From NCBI GenBank assembly GCA_009886045.1, contig VFJO01000023.1, positions 1 through 32,605 of the forward strand: a DNA stretch of 32,605 nucleotides. Reading direction: 5' to 3'. Below the pieces are notes generated by a model. The model was not told the origin of the DNA. It saw nothing but the letters and a program-made list of their open reading frames with translations, and did not search any database. Made by a program: the position numbers and the translations under genes. Shown here piece by piece: positions 1 through 7,477 of the stretch (positions are counted from its first letter, which is position 1; every line of letters begins with the position of its first letter). This stretch comes from Verrucomicrobiota bacterium. GTDB lineage: Bacteria > Verrucomicrobiota > Verrucomicrobiia > Chthoniobacterales > Terrimicrobiaceae.

Positions 1-86
1 ACCTCAAGTTTTGGGTTGTTTCGGACACTCCCAAAGCCATCTGGCCTTGTATCCATGCGGAGTTTAGCCTCTGAGCAACTGTCTGG

Positions 87-102
87 TTTTGCTCCGGCAA
101 AA
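87..102. repeat. Perfect hairpin with UNCG-type tetraloop
   Basis: TTTTGC and GCAAAA form a perfect 6-bp stem around a TCCG loop closed by C-G, the UNCG class of very stable RNA tetraloops. It lies upstream of the toxin-antitoxin promoter. No T-tract follows on either strand, so it is not a canonical terminator. The rest of bases 1-144 shows no gene. Confidence 0.4.
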
Positions 103-144
103 AATCTGGATTTGCTCCGTCGCCGACATTTTGCTAAAAGAAAA

Positions 145-173
145 TTGGCGCCCTTTGGGTTTCTGGCTACAAT
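145..173 (+). promoter_or_regulatory. Sigma-70-like promoter of the toxin-antitoxin operon
   Basis: TTGGCG at 145-150 and TACAAT at 168-173 are separated by exactly 17 bases, a close match to the vegetative consensus. The expected transcription start, about seven bases after the -10 box, falls at 179-181. That coincides with the ATG at 180, so the mRNA may be leaderless. Confidence 0.6.
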
Positions 174-179
174 GTGAAA

Positions 180-395
180 ATGAGCACGGTTCTCGAAATC
201 GAAAAAGCTATTGAAAAACTTCCTCGTAATGATGTTTTTGCAATAGCTGATTGGATCTCTAAGCGTTTTTCTGATGCTTGGGATGCGCAGATTGAGGAGG
301 ATGTCCTTACAGGCGCCTTGGATCATTTGGTTAATGAAGCTTTGGCGGAATACCGCACGGGAGCCATAACCAACTTTCCACCAGATGCAAAGTAA
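180..395 (+). CDS. Antitoxin of a type II toxin-antitoxin pair (addiction module component)
   Basis: Small acidic protein of 71 residues that resembles the addiction-module antitoxin family found beside RelE/ParE toxins. It has an N-terminal helix around AIEKLP, a central AWDAQIEEDV segment and an ALAEYRTG stretch before an extended tail that would bind the toxin. The ORF track starts at a GTG at 174. I prefer the ATG two codons later because the predicted transcription start falls on it. The stop codon overlaps the toxin start by 11 bases, so the two are translationally coupled, antitoxin first. Such antitoxins normally repress their own promoter. Family assignment rests on sequence feel, length and neighbour. 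Confidence 0.75.
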   Translation: MSTVLEIEKAIEKLPRNDVFAIADWISKRFSDAWDAQIEEDVLTGALDHLVNEALAEYRTGAITNFPPDAK

Positions 396-648
396 GGCTA
401 CTAAGAAATTCTGGAAGTGTTACTTGAATCTTCCGGAACCGATACAAAAAACGGCTCTCAAACAGTATAACTTGTGGATCAGGGACCCCGCCCATTCATC
501 CCTGCAGTTCAAAAAAATCAATGATGCCTGGTCGTGCCGCGTTACTGATAATTATCGCGCTCTCGGGGTAAAATCTGGGGATACAGTTATCTGGTTTTGG
601 ATCGGCGCTCATGGGGAATACGAGACCCTTATCCGACGGAAAAATTAG
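385..648 (+). CDS. RelE/ParE-family toxin
   Basis: An 87-residue basic protein with the RelE/ParE layout: N-terminal helices (KKFWKCYLNLP, IQKTALKQYNLW), then a beta-sheet core with FKKINDAWSCRVTDNYRALG and a final WIGAHGEYETLIRR strand. The R-V-x-x-x-Y-R-A pattern followed by an F/W-x-I-G-x-H-x-x-Y pattern is typical of this superfamily, whose members cut ribosome-bound mRNA (RelE) or poison gyrase (ParE). The sequence does not say which. It starts inside the antitoxin gene (11-base overlap). The pair probably stabilises the surrounding accessory DNA. I see no frameshift or truncation. Confidence 0.8.
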   Translation: MQSKATKKFWKCYLNLPEPIQKTALKQYNLWIRDPAHSSLQFKKINDAWSCRVTDNYRALGVKSGDTVIWFWIGAHGEYETLIRRKN

Positions 649-719
649 CCTTTTCGAGATTTCAGGAATTCATGCCGAATTTTCAGAGAGTCGGGTGTGT
701 CTTTTTTAATGAAACCAAA

Positions 720-735
720 TCGGACTATAGTCCGA
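720..735. promoter_or_regulatory. 16-bp perfect palindrome, terminator or operator
   Basis: TCGGACTATAGTCCGA is a perfect inverted repeat in the gap between the convergent toxin gene and kinase gene. Read on the minus strand it forms a 6-bp stem with a TATA loop followed by the T-rich TTTGGTTTC, so it could end the leftward sugar operon. The symmetry would also suit a dimeric repressor. No other feature is seen in 649-773. Confidence 0.4.
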
Positions 736-773
736 ACTACGCTCAAATTCCTCAATCCGCAGTGAGGTAAGAA

Positions 774-1799
774 CTATGAGGTCTTCAAGTCGCGCATCCC
801 GAGTTCGTCGGCAAGGGTGAGGCAATCTTTGATTGGCAGGATCCCGTCCGAGGTTCCGGGACCGAAAAGGCAGGAGGCGGCGGTGGCGACTCCGTAGCGG
901 AGGGCCGTTTCGATCGGGAGGTCTTCGTGCAAGCCGAAGAGGACGCCGGCGGCGAAGGCATCCCCCGCGCCGACTGTTCCGATGATGCGCTCCTGAGGCA
1001 CATGGAGGCTGCCTTGGATGTGGAATTTTCCATCATGTCCGAGCGCGCAGGCGCCTTCGGGGAAGTGGACGATGACCCACTCGCCGACGCCGGAGGCGAG
1101 GAGTTGGCGGGAGGCGGATTCGATCGCCGATAGGGAAACGAGGCTGTCGGGCTTGGTAGGGATGCCGGTAGTCCGCTCAATTTCGAACTCGTTCATGATG
1201 CAATAGTCCGTGTGGCGAAGGGCTGGAAGAACGATCTCCGCGAAGCGCTGGCTGTCCTCGCTCACAACATCAATGCTGGTTTTGAATCCGGCATCCCGCG
1301 CCGCGTGCAGCACCCGGGCGGCGGCGGTGCCGAAGTCGGCATCTGGTTGATCGAGCAAATCGAGGAGCAGGAGGTAGCCAAGGTGGAAGATTTTGGCATC
1401 CGTTCCGGTGAAGGAAAAATGTTCGGGTGCGAGGAAGGCGTTGGCTCCACGCTGATGGAAGAATGTGCGGCGCCCGGTGGATTGAACGGTCATCACATCG
1501 GTGTAGGAGGTCGGTGCGGTCGCGTGTCGGAGAATGCGGGTGCGATCGACACCGTGAGTATCGCATTGCTCGTGAATCCAGTCCCCATAGGCATCCGCGC
1601 CAATCAGACCGATGCCTGCAAGCGGAAAGGGGGAGCCCAATCGGGCAAGGTCGAGGAGCACGTTGAAGGTGCCGCCGCCGTTGCCGGTCGTTTCGCTTAG
1701 GATGTTGGCGAGCGCATCCTGTTGCGGGTAGGTGTCGATGAATTTCAGTTTGTCGACAATCCAGTTGCCGCCAGCGAGGATTCCTTTGCGAGCACTCAT
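774..1799 (-). CDS. PfkB-family carbohydrate kinase
   Basis: 341-residue sugar kinase of the ribokinase/PfkB superfamily, which phosphorylates a furanose or ketose with ATP in the cytoplasm. The N-terminal part carries the glycine-rich TGNGGGTFNVLLDLARLG element (substrate side and lid). The C-terminal signature TVGAGDAFAAGVLFGL contains the catalytic Asp and the anion hole. Length is normal for the family. The ATG overlaps the stop of the upstream isomerase gene by four bases (ATGA), so translation is coupled. Next to a D-lyxose/D-mannose-type isomerase, the natural substrate would be the ketose product (D-xylulose or D-fructose); this is inference from context. The gene is last in its operon and a palindrome lies just beyond it. 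Confidence 0.85.
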   Translation of the reverse strand: MSARKGILAGGNWIVDKLKFIDTYPQQDALANILSETTGNGGGTFNVLLDLARLGSPFPLAGIGLIGADAYGDWIHEQCDTHGVDRTRILRHATAPTSYTDVMTVQSTGRRTFFHQRGANAFLAPEHFSFTGTDAKIFHLGYLLLLDLLDQPDADFGTAAARVLHAARDAGFKTSIDVVSEDSQRFAEIVLPALRHTDYCIMNEFEIERTTGIPTKPDSLVSLSAIESASRQLLASGVGEWVIVHFPEGACALGHDGKFHIQGSLHVPQERIIGTVGAGDAFAAGVLFGLHEDLPIETALRYGVATAASCLFGPGTSDGILPIKDCLTLADELGMRDLKTS

Positions 1800-2371
1800 G
1801 CGGTCTTGTCGCTCAGTAGGCGGAGAATGGCAGGCTCGTCCTCTTCGAGGTGTGGATAACGGCCGATGTCGGGGTTCACAAAGAAGTTGTCATTCAGGTC
1901 GTCATTCGCTGTCGAGACCTCACCAATGATGCACTCGTCGCTGAGGGGATAAAAGGCATGGTAAACACCCGGTACAAGCGTCACGCGGGAGCCCGCAGGA
2001 AGCTCTATGATCTGCCCCGATTTAACCATCACGGGTTCGTGGTCGATCGGCATGGAGAATTCCCGCTCCCCGCTCTCATCGGGAACGCCTGCCCAGACCT
2101 GAACCGCGAGGCGCCCCCAGCGGCAGATGATGTCCTCCTTTTTTTTGCGGTGGCAGTGAGCCGGTGTGGTCATGCCTTTTTGCGCATACATTAGCTTTTC
2201 ACAGTATTCCGGCTCCTCCGCGAGGTTCACCAGAACGAGTCCGAAATTCCGCCAATCAGCCAGACCAAAATCGGTCACATCCCAGCGCGGGCGCGGCGGG
2301 AGGGCCCATTCGTGGGCTGCAAAACAGGATTGAGCGGAGCGGATGAGGGCGTTGATTTCGCTGCGTTTCAT
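1796..2371 (-). CDS. D-lyxose ketol-isomerase family sugar isomerase (cupin)
   Basis: 191-residue single-domain cupin resembling D-lyxose isomerases, which interconvert D-lyxose and D-xylulose and often D-mannose and D-fructose with a divalent metal. The metal-binding core is visible as the HCHRKKKEDI segment (two His and the Glu). A later PGVYHAFYPL segment supplies the third His. The N-terminal MKRSEINALIRSA opening is typical. It overlaps both neighbours by four bases (ATGA at each junction), placing it in a three-gene coupled operon with a mutarotase-like gene before and a PfkB kinase after. The set would epimerise, isomerise and phosphorylate an aldose for entry to the pentose or hexose phosphate pool. 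Substrate is not decided by the sequence. Confidence 0.8.
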   Translation of the reverse strand: MKRSEINALIRSAQSCFAAHEWALPPRPRWDVTDFGLADWRNFGLVLVNLAEEPEYCEKLMYAQKGMTTPAHCHRKKKEDIICRWGRLAVQVWAGVPDESGEREFSMPIDHEPVMVKSGQIIELPAGSRVTLVPGVYHAFYPLSDECIIGEVSTANDDLNDNFFVNPDIGRYPHLEEDEPAILRLLSDKTA

Positions 2372-2898
2372 AGGGAGTTTTTGTAGAGGAAGGTTAAGTC
2401 GAGTTTTACAGGAATGCGATGTCCTGCGGGGGAAACAAGGGTGACTCCATGAGTGTCTGGAATGATCTTTTTGACCCGCTCAAAATCATGCGGGATCGCA
2501 GCGACGGCCATGATGTAGTTGATGCTGGTCGGTTTTTTTGGGTCAAACTTTGTAAAGGTTTTGAACCCCTCGCGGCTGATGGGATTGGGCTTTTCGGCGG
2601 GTGAAATGCCGAGAAAAAAATAGGATGTCACATCCTCGAGGCCCATGACATTCACATGGCGTCCGTTCCAAGGCGTGTAATGACGGCCACCATTGGATAT
2701 CCAAAAAACCGTGCTCTGCAGCACGCGGGGATCCTTGAGCGAGAACCACACATAGCCCTCCTTTGGAAAGGCGGCAGCGGTCCAAGCAAAATCGGGCCGG
2801 TCCTGATGGACTATTTGCACGATGTCCTCGAATCCCCTGCGGGAGGGATATCTGCTAAGGTCGGTGTATCCGCCCTGCGCGAGTGGAACGCGGTCCAA
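2368..2898 (-). pseudogene. C-terminal remnant of a sugar-mutarotase-like protein
   Basis: The 176-residue track ORF begins at an unconvincing TTG. The same frame stays open upstream to about 2995, and coding-like sequence continues through NCLKPSATFKRL to about 2930, so the true N-terminus has been lost. Visible elements such as WISNGGRHYTPWNGRH and MGLEDVTSYF, with a strand-rich tail ending KLDLTFLY, suggest a galactose-mutarotase-like beta-sandwich that binds a sugar. That family call is tentative. It ends with a four-base overlap with the isomerase gene, so it was the first known gene of the coupled sugar operon. Beyond about 2930 the DNA belongs to an oppositely oriented beta-galactosidase fragment. 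Loss of the 5' part probably also removed the operon promoter. Confidence 0.55.
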
Positions 2899-2924
2899 GC
2901 GCTTGAAGGTGGCCGAGGGTTTCA

Positions 2925-2950
2925 GGCAATTATAGCCTCCTCGCGCAACC
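2925..2950. other. Head-to-head junction of two 5'-truncated genes
   Basis: To the left a leftward gene loses its N-terminal coding sequence; to the right a rightward GH2 gene begins in the middle of its protein. The recognisable parts of both converge on about 2930-2945, with no start signals between. A CCTGCAGG palindrome lies at 2951-2958. The pattern fits a deletion/inversion junction, or an assembly chimera. Confidence 0.55.
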
Positions 2951-2966
2951 CCTGCAGGCCGATCCG

Positions 2967-4193
2967 GTGGCAGGGAAGACCGGGATCGTGCGGATCACCA
3001 ACCGGCAGGACTTCACGGACACCTCATGGATATCGGCGCGCTGGGTTCTCCTGCGGGATGGGCACATCCTGCGCCAAGGTTCACTGCCTATCCCTCGCAT
3101 CGCGCCCGGCGCCTCGGTCGAGGTAAGCCCGGCAATCGGTTCACTGCCAAGCTCGGGTGAATTGGTTTTGGACATCCGGTTTGAAGCAAAACGGGACCAC
3201 GGATTTTTCGAAAAAAAGGAATGTGTGGGTTGGAATAGCATTCTCCTTCGCGAGGAAATGCCAGCTTTTGAGAGGGTTGCGAGAGATATTCCCGGGCCCC
3301 AACAGTCGGGTCACACGCTCACCATCCGCTCGCGGGGGCTGCGGTTTGTCTTTGATACCAAGCAGGCCCGGCTCACATCCATTTTCGAAGGCAATAACGT
3401 TCTTTGCTCCGAAGGCCCCGCTCTTCAGGTATGGCGCGCTGCCACAGATAACGACGGAGTCAAGATTTGGACGGGACAGGAGCATAAACCCCTCGGACGC
3501 TGGCTTGCCCTCGGTCTGAACCGGATCGTGGAGACCCCGGAATCATTCGAGTGGGAAGAAACCGGGGATGGAGGTTGCTTGGTGCGCATCCGCACCCAAG
3601 CCTCCGGTCGCGGACAACCTAACGATTTTCTGCTCGCCACCGAGTATCTATATCACCCTGAAGCTCCTGTGCGGGTTGCACACGACCTGCAGATCGGTGC
3701 CGGGGACCTTGTCGATCTCCCTCGCGCTGGCGTGGCGTGGACGCTTGCTGCCGGACTGGAGCACCTCACCTGGTATGGACTCGGCCCGCACGAGAACTAC
3801 AGTGACCGGAAACGTTCCGCGACGCTGGGTATTCATAACTCGACTGTGGCCGCAGAGTATGTGGCCTACACAATGCCGCAGGAGAACGGACACCACTGTG
3901 AAACCCGCTGGCTGAGCTTGTCTCGAAAGGTCGGGCACGCCGGGTTGAGATTCGTAATGGAAAGCCCTCTGGAATTTAATGCGTTGCATTACTCGGTTGA
4001 CGATCTTTATGCGGGATATCACACCACCGACCTTGCGCCGCGACCAGAGGTTTTCCTGAGTATTGATGCCGCCCACCGGGGTGTCGGCACGGGAAGTTGT
4101 GGTCCGGATACTCGCGAGGCCTACCGCCTCACCGGAAACCGTTTTCAATGGAGTTATTTCCTGCAAAATAGAGAACCAGATTCCATTCTTTGA
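2967..4193 (+). pseudogene. C-terminal fragment of a LacZ-type GH2 beta-galactosidase
   Basis: This 408-residue reading frame matches only the last two domains of LacZ-type beta-galactosidases (about 1000 residues). It begins in domain 4 (GIVRITNRQDFTDTSW) and continues through domain 5 (Bgal_small_N), with RAATDND, LTWYGLGPHENYSDR and YTMPQENGHHCETRW motifs and the terminal GVGTGSCGPDT segment. The sugar-binding jelly roll, the immunoglobulin-like domain and the TIM barrel carrying both catalytic Glu residues are absent. The frame extends upstream without an ATG to a stop near 2904, starting to look GH2-like at about 2946 (QPLQADPV). The GTG at 2967 is the track start, not a credible native start. 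By itself the product cannot hydrolyse lactose. No internal stops have accumulated, so truncation looks recent. Confidence 0.8.
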
Positions 4194-4423
4194 ATAGTTT
4201 TCCTACTTATCCCAAGGCTTCATAATAAGAATTTTTTTTGAAATATTTGCTCTTTTTAAAAAACTGAACGAGGCCTTGGAAGTAGATGGTCAACCCAAGG
4301 TGGGGTTGCTCTTCACGCCGATGATCAGTGAGCGTTGCATGAAGCCTCACCTGCCGTAGGTAGTGGAGATGTCGTAGTCTGGAGGCTCTGACATCTACAG
4401 CCTCGTTTTTATCCGCAGGGGAA

Positions 4424-4606
4424 ATTCTCAAGCAGGACAGTCTGCGGCGTGTGCGCACGCCGGTTCCCAAGCGGCAGGAAATACTCGCGGCTTTCGATGG
4501 CGCGGGCATGAGTGCGGCAAGGTTTGCCGGCATGGTTGTGATTCCCTCACCAATCCGGCGCCATTTTTTGCACGGACTATACTTTTCGTGGCTTCGTCCT
4601 CTCTGA
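4424..4606 (+). pseudogene. Possible IS66 accessory-protein (TnpA-like) remnant
   Basis: In one plus-strand frame lacking a start codon, the translation runs ILKQDSLRRVRTPVPKR, then QEILAAFDGAGMSAARFAGM, before losing likeness and ending at TGA. This resembles the helix-turn-helix start of the small accessory protein of IS66-type insertion sequences (lines of the type R-x-x-I-L-x-x-F-x-x-S-G-L-S-x-x-x-F-A). The following segment that should read like G-x-K-Y-x-T-F-x-x-W is degenerate. No TnpB or transposase and no inverted repeats are seen nearby. This is pattern memory only, so confidence is low. Confidence 0.35.
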
Positions 4607-4693
4607 TATTCGCTCCGATACTTGTGACATCCAGTGCAGAGCTGTAGGTCTTTTCTAAATCAGGAATTCCATCTTACATTCAAAACTCAGTAT

Positions 4694-4825
4694 TTAAAAT
4701 TCCAAATTGGCCGGAGGATTCATTGTGGCTGCGAATTCCTGGCCTTTTTCCGTGAGGCGGTATTTTTGCAGACGGCTATTGGGTTTGTCGGGAATGGTGC
4801 GTTCAATGAAGGCCGATTCTAACGC
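4694..4825 (-). pseudogene. C-terminal tail of a winged-helix DNA-binding protein
   Basis: The last 43 residues of the track ORF 4694-5023 read AFIERTIPDKPNSRLQKYRL followed by TEKGQEFAA. This is the winged-helix end found at the C-terminus of AlbA_2/RecG-like putative DNA-binding proteins, often in mobile or stress islands. Upstream the frame turns into unrelated low-quality sequence and runs antisense-parallel into the integrase 3' end, so the gene body is missing. It may have been cut by the insertion that brought the integrase. Confidence 0.5.
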
Positions 4826-4931
4826 GCACGGATGCTGAACCAGAGCGCGATCCGTGTGATTTTCACGAATATTCAACAGATTCGGCGCGGCGGACCTATG
4901 CCCCTGCGGCTCGCCACTATTCCTGAAAAAG

Positions 4932-6218
4932 TCAGGCGGCGGCGAGGCGAACCAGCTTCGAGATCTTGGTCGCAGTCTTTGGTGTAAACCAGATTGAGGC
5001 ATCCTTGGGTGTAGCGAGTTCACGGTAGTTGCTGAAAAGAATCTTGGGGCTGTTCCCTGCCTCCAGCGCCACCTGTGCGGCGCTTTGAACGGAGGCGAGG
5101 CGATATGTGCAGAACGAGTGCCTCAACCCGTTGTCGATGGAGTCCATCCCTGCTGCCTCAATCGTGCCGAGGAGGAAGCGCGAGAAGTGACTGGGCTTGG
5201 AGTAGCCAAAAATCTGCCCCTCTGCCCTGTCCATGGAGTTGATGACATTTGCCAGTGGAGGAAGTATTGGCACGAGCCTGCGTTGGGATGTCTTGGCCTT
5301 ATCTGCCCCGATGGTGATGTGTGTCGCTCCAATGTCCTTCCACTCCAAACGCATCATCTCTGCGCTACGCAGTCCTGCAAACGCTCCAAGTGCCACTGCA
5401 AGCCTGCCTAAGCCTTCGGAGTTGGCAATCATTCTAACGGCATCCTGTGGCCGATAAAACTTGATCGCAAGAGGTGGGGCTTTACCTGCTTCGAGGTGTT
5501 CGGCTTCGGTTTTTTTGTCCCTGTCCAGATACCCCCTGCGGCGAGCGTGGGAAAAGAGCGCGACGAGGGTCTGCCGGTGATTATTCTTGGAGCGCAGGCC
5601 GAGTTTGAGGCGGTCGATGTAGGCTTGGAGGTCTGAGGTTGTCACCCCGGCGATATTGCAACGGAATGCGTCTTTGAATTTTTTTAGAACCAGTCGGCAT
5701 TCGGTGGTGTATCTCTCCGACAAGCCTCCCCGTTTTTTAGCCTCCAGAAATTCGACTACCAGATCAGAAACGCTGATGTCAGGTCTTTGAATCTTCGCTA
5801 GTGCGGAAACGTAGGATTCTGAGGCGGCAAGAAGGCTTCCCGCGCCTTTGAGTCGATCCATGCAGGTCATCCACTCATTCACAACTTGTATCAGATTTGC
5901 GGCTGGATAGACCCTTAGTGCCTTCATGGCGGCTTGATATTCGGATACCTGATGGATGCTCAGGTTGGTGAGGTGCGCGGCCCCACCGCCGAGTTGCTTG
6001 GCTTTAGCTTTGGCTTCGGTTCTGGCTGTTTCGAGGTTGCTGTAGAATTTGCGCTGCCGTGACTCGTTGGCAGTCCATGCGAGTGTATAGCCGGGATACT
6101 CCTTCCCGTTTTTGCGGCTTGGTGAGTTGTAGATAAAAACCGTATGCCCCCCGATGGTGACCTCTTCGAGGGGTTGGTTTTTCCGCCTTTTGTTCGCAGT
6201 GGATCGGGTCGATTTCAT
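4932..6218 (-). CDS. Tyrosine recombinase / phage-type integrase
   Basis: 428-residue site-specific recombinase. The basic N-terminus (residues 1-75) includes an arm-binding-like segment. A SAM-like core-binding domain spans about 150-235 (VSDLVVEFLEAKKRGGLSERY onwards) and the catalytic domain about 250-415. Visible active-site positions are Arg284 (AGLRSAEMMRLEW), a Lys at 307/309 in the beta-hairpin (KAKTSQRRLVP), Arg366 (NGLRHSF) and the nucleophile Tyr398 (FSNYREL). The usual His of the H-x-x-R box is Asn363, and the G-H position is Gly388-Asn389. I recall both substitutions as common in integrases of this GNSP/NYREL type. It points leftward, away from the tRNA-3'-end-like sequence 78 bases upstream, which is a likely att site. 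The gene looks intact. Confidence 0.9.
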   Translation of the reverse strand: MKSTRSTANKRRKNQPLEEVTIGGHTVFIYNSPSRKNGKEYPGYTLAWTANESRQRKFYSNLETARTEAKAKAKQLGGGAAHLTNLSIHQVSEYQAAMKALRVYPAANLIQVVNEWMTCMDRLKGAGSLLAASESYVSALAKIQRPDISVSDLVVEFLEAKKRGGLSERYTTECRLVLKKFKDAFRCNIAGVTTSDLQAYIDRLKLGLRSKNNHRQTLVALFSHARRRGYLDRDKKTEAEHLEAGKAPPLAIKFYRPQDAVRMIANSEGLGRLAVALGAFAGLRSAEMMRLEWKDIGATHITIGADKAKTSQRRLVPILPPLANVINSMDRAEGQIFGYSKPSHFSRFLLGTIEAAGMDSIDNGLRHSFCTYRLASVQSAAQVALEAGNSPKILFSNYRELATPKDASIWFTPKTATKISKLVRLAAA

Positions 6219-6295
6219 GCCCGATTTGTCAGGAATTTGTCAGGAAAAGTCAAGTAGGCCCGCAAACTCCCACTGGCATTGAATCTTGTTACCTA

Positions 6296-6318
6296 TTCAA
6301 ACCCTGTATCGCGCACCA
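6296..6318 (+). other. tRNA 3'-end-like sequence, candidate att site
   Basis: The 23 bases parse as the end of a tRNA: T-loop TTCAAAC (matches TTCRANY), T-stem half CCTGT, acceptor half ATCGCGC, discriminator A and CCA. The five bases before the loop (ACCTA) do not pair with the stem half, and no anticodon arm or 5' acceptor GCGCGAT is upstream. Only the 3' fragment exists, as expected at one edge of an element integrated into a tRNA gene. The integrase gene lies 77 bases to the left. Confidence 0.5.
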
Positions 6319-6415
6319 TTGTTTGGCTCCTTTTTTTCTCTCGAGTGTTCTTCTTAGCGCATCACGGAGTTTTTAATTCGACGCTTGCACTCTAAAATTT
6401 CAATCTGTCGGTCTG

Positions 6416-7399
6416 ATGAAAACTCCCATTCGTGTCGCGGTGACCGGTGCTGCCGGTCAGATTTCTTATTCTCTTCTTCCTCGCATTGCCTCCGGGGCGA
6501 TGTTTGGTCTCGACCAGCCAGTGATTCTCCAACTTCTCGAAGTGCCAGTGGAAAAAGCCATGACCGCACTTGAAGGGGTCGCCATGGAGTTGGACGATTG
6601 TGCATTTCCGCTTTTGAGTGGAATCGTTCTGACGGACGACGCTCGGGTTGCATTCCGAGATGCCAACTGGTGTCTTTTGGTCGGAGCGAAGCCTCGCGGT
6701 CCAGGAATGGAGCGGGCCGATCTGCTCAAGGAAAACGGGAAAATTTTTACCACCCAAGGCCAGATTATTGACGAAGTTTCTGCTGAGAATGCCTGCGTCG
6801 CTGTCGTTGGTAATCCAGCCAACACAAATGCCATGATTGCCGCCAGCAAGGCTCGCCGACTCACGGCTGATCGTTTCTCAGCGATGGTGCGTCTCGACCA
6901 AAATCGCGCCCAAACAATGCTTGCCAAAAAAGCAGGCGTGGCCACGACCGAGGTGAGCGAAATTTTCATTTTCGGGAATCACAGCCCGACGATGTTCCCG
7001 GCTTTTGGCCACGCCAAAATCGCCGGTCAGCCCGTGGAAACAGTCATTACCGATAGAGCGTGGCTTGAAGGGGAATTTTGTGAAAAAGTCGGCAAGCGCG
7101 GGGCGGCAATCATCGCAGCGCGTGGCGCCTCATCAGCCACCTCCGCTGCGAATGCGCTTGTGGATCACGTTCGCTCGCTCGCCACTCCAGGGGCGATCCA
7201 CTCCATCGCCGTCAGATCCGATGGGCACTACGGCTTCGACGAAAACGTCTGGGCCGGCATGCCTGTCAAAACCATTTCATCCGGCACCTACGAAGTCGTC
7301 ACTGGCATTCCGCTGGATGACTTTGCGAAAGGCAAGATTGCCGCTACGAACAAGGAGCTCCTTGAAGAGCGTGCGATGGTCGCCGACATGCTTGGTTAA
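6416..7399 (+). CDS. mdh: Malate dehydrogenase (NAD-dependent, cytosolic type)
   Basis: 327-residue enzyme interconverting malate and oxaloacetate in the TCA cycle. The Rossmann motif is at the N-terminus ([19 protein letters not shown]), the hallmark of the cytosolic/plant-chloroplast-like MDH branch. Substrate and catalytic residues are visible: Arg94 and Arg100 in the mobile loop ([13 protein letters not shown]), VGNPANTN with Asn133, Asp161/Arg164 in RLDQNRA, and the proton-relay His189 in FGNHS (the family usually has WGNHS). Length is normal. I see no strong Shine-Dalgarno before the ATG. It is the first clearly core gene right of the putative island edge and starts a rightward run towards the ClpX-like gene, 78 bases on. 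Confidence 0.95.
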   Translation: MKTPIRVAVTGAAGQISYSLLPRIASGAMFGLDQPVILQLLEVPVEKAMTALEGVAMELDDCAFPLLSGIVLTDDARVAFRDANWCLLVGAKPRGPGMERADLLKENGKIFTTQGQIIDEVSAENACVAVVGNPANTNAMIAASKARRLTADRFSAMVRLDQNRAQTMLAKKAGVATTEVSEIFIFGNHSPTMFPAFGHAKIAGQPVETVITDRAWLEGEFCEKVGKRGAAIIAARGASSATSAANALVDHVRSLATPGAIHSIAVRSDGHYGFDENVWAGMPVKTISSGTYEVVTGIPLDDFAKGKIAATNKELLEERAMVADMLG

Positions 7400-7431
7400 G
7401 GAGAAAACTCCTCCTCGCACTTTTGAAAAAC

Positions 7432-7463
7432 GGATGCATCTTCAAAGGAGGATGCATCTTCAA
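7432..7463 (+). repeat. Two tandem 14-bp copies, 18-bp period, in the mdh-clpX gap
   Basis: GGATGCATCTTCAA occurs at 7432-7445 and again at 7450-7463, so the unit repeats with an 18-base period and contains the palindrome ATGCAT. It sits 14 bases before the start of the ClpX-like gene. It could bind a regulator or be a slippage duplication; no other element is seen in this 78-base gap apart from a short GGAG/CTCC hairpin at its left end. Confidence 0.6.
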
Positions 7464-7477
7464 CCCACAGTTTCCTC

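Larger units (their letters stand above)
4194..4931. other. Gene-poor relic zone between GH2 fragment and integrase
   Basis: No intact gene is visible. Bases 4194-4423 are AT-rich at first, then unassignable. Two relics follow and are listed separately: an IS66-accessory-like peptide on the plus strand and a winged-helix C-terminal tail on the minus strand. The track ORFs 4207-4533 (-) and 4634-4822 (+) have no family features and look accidental. Confidence 0.5.

Noticed and set aside
1212-1700. 162-residue plus-strand ORF
   Set aside because: Antisense to the PfkB kinase gene, which is complete; no independent support.
4207-4533. 108-residue minus-strand ORF
   Set aside because: Composition is irregular and it lies opposite a more convincing IS66-like relic; no recognisable domain.
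4932-6218. Integrase as inactive because two His positions are Asn
   Set aside because: Arg, Lys, Arg and Tyr are in place, and this integrase type, as I recall it, carries Asn at these positions; no evidence of decay.
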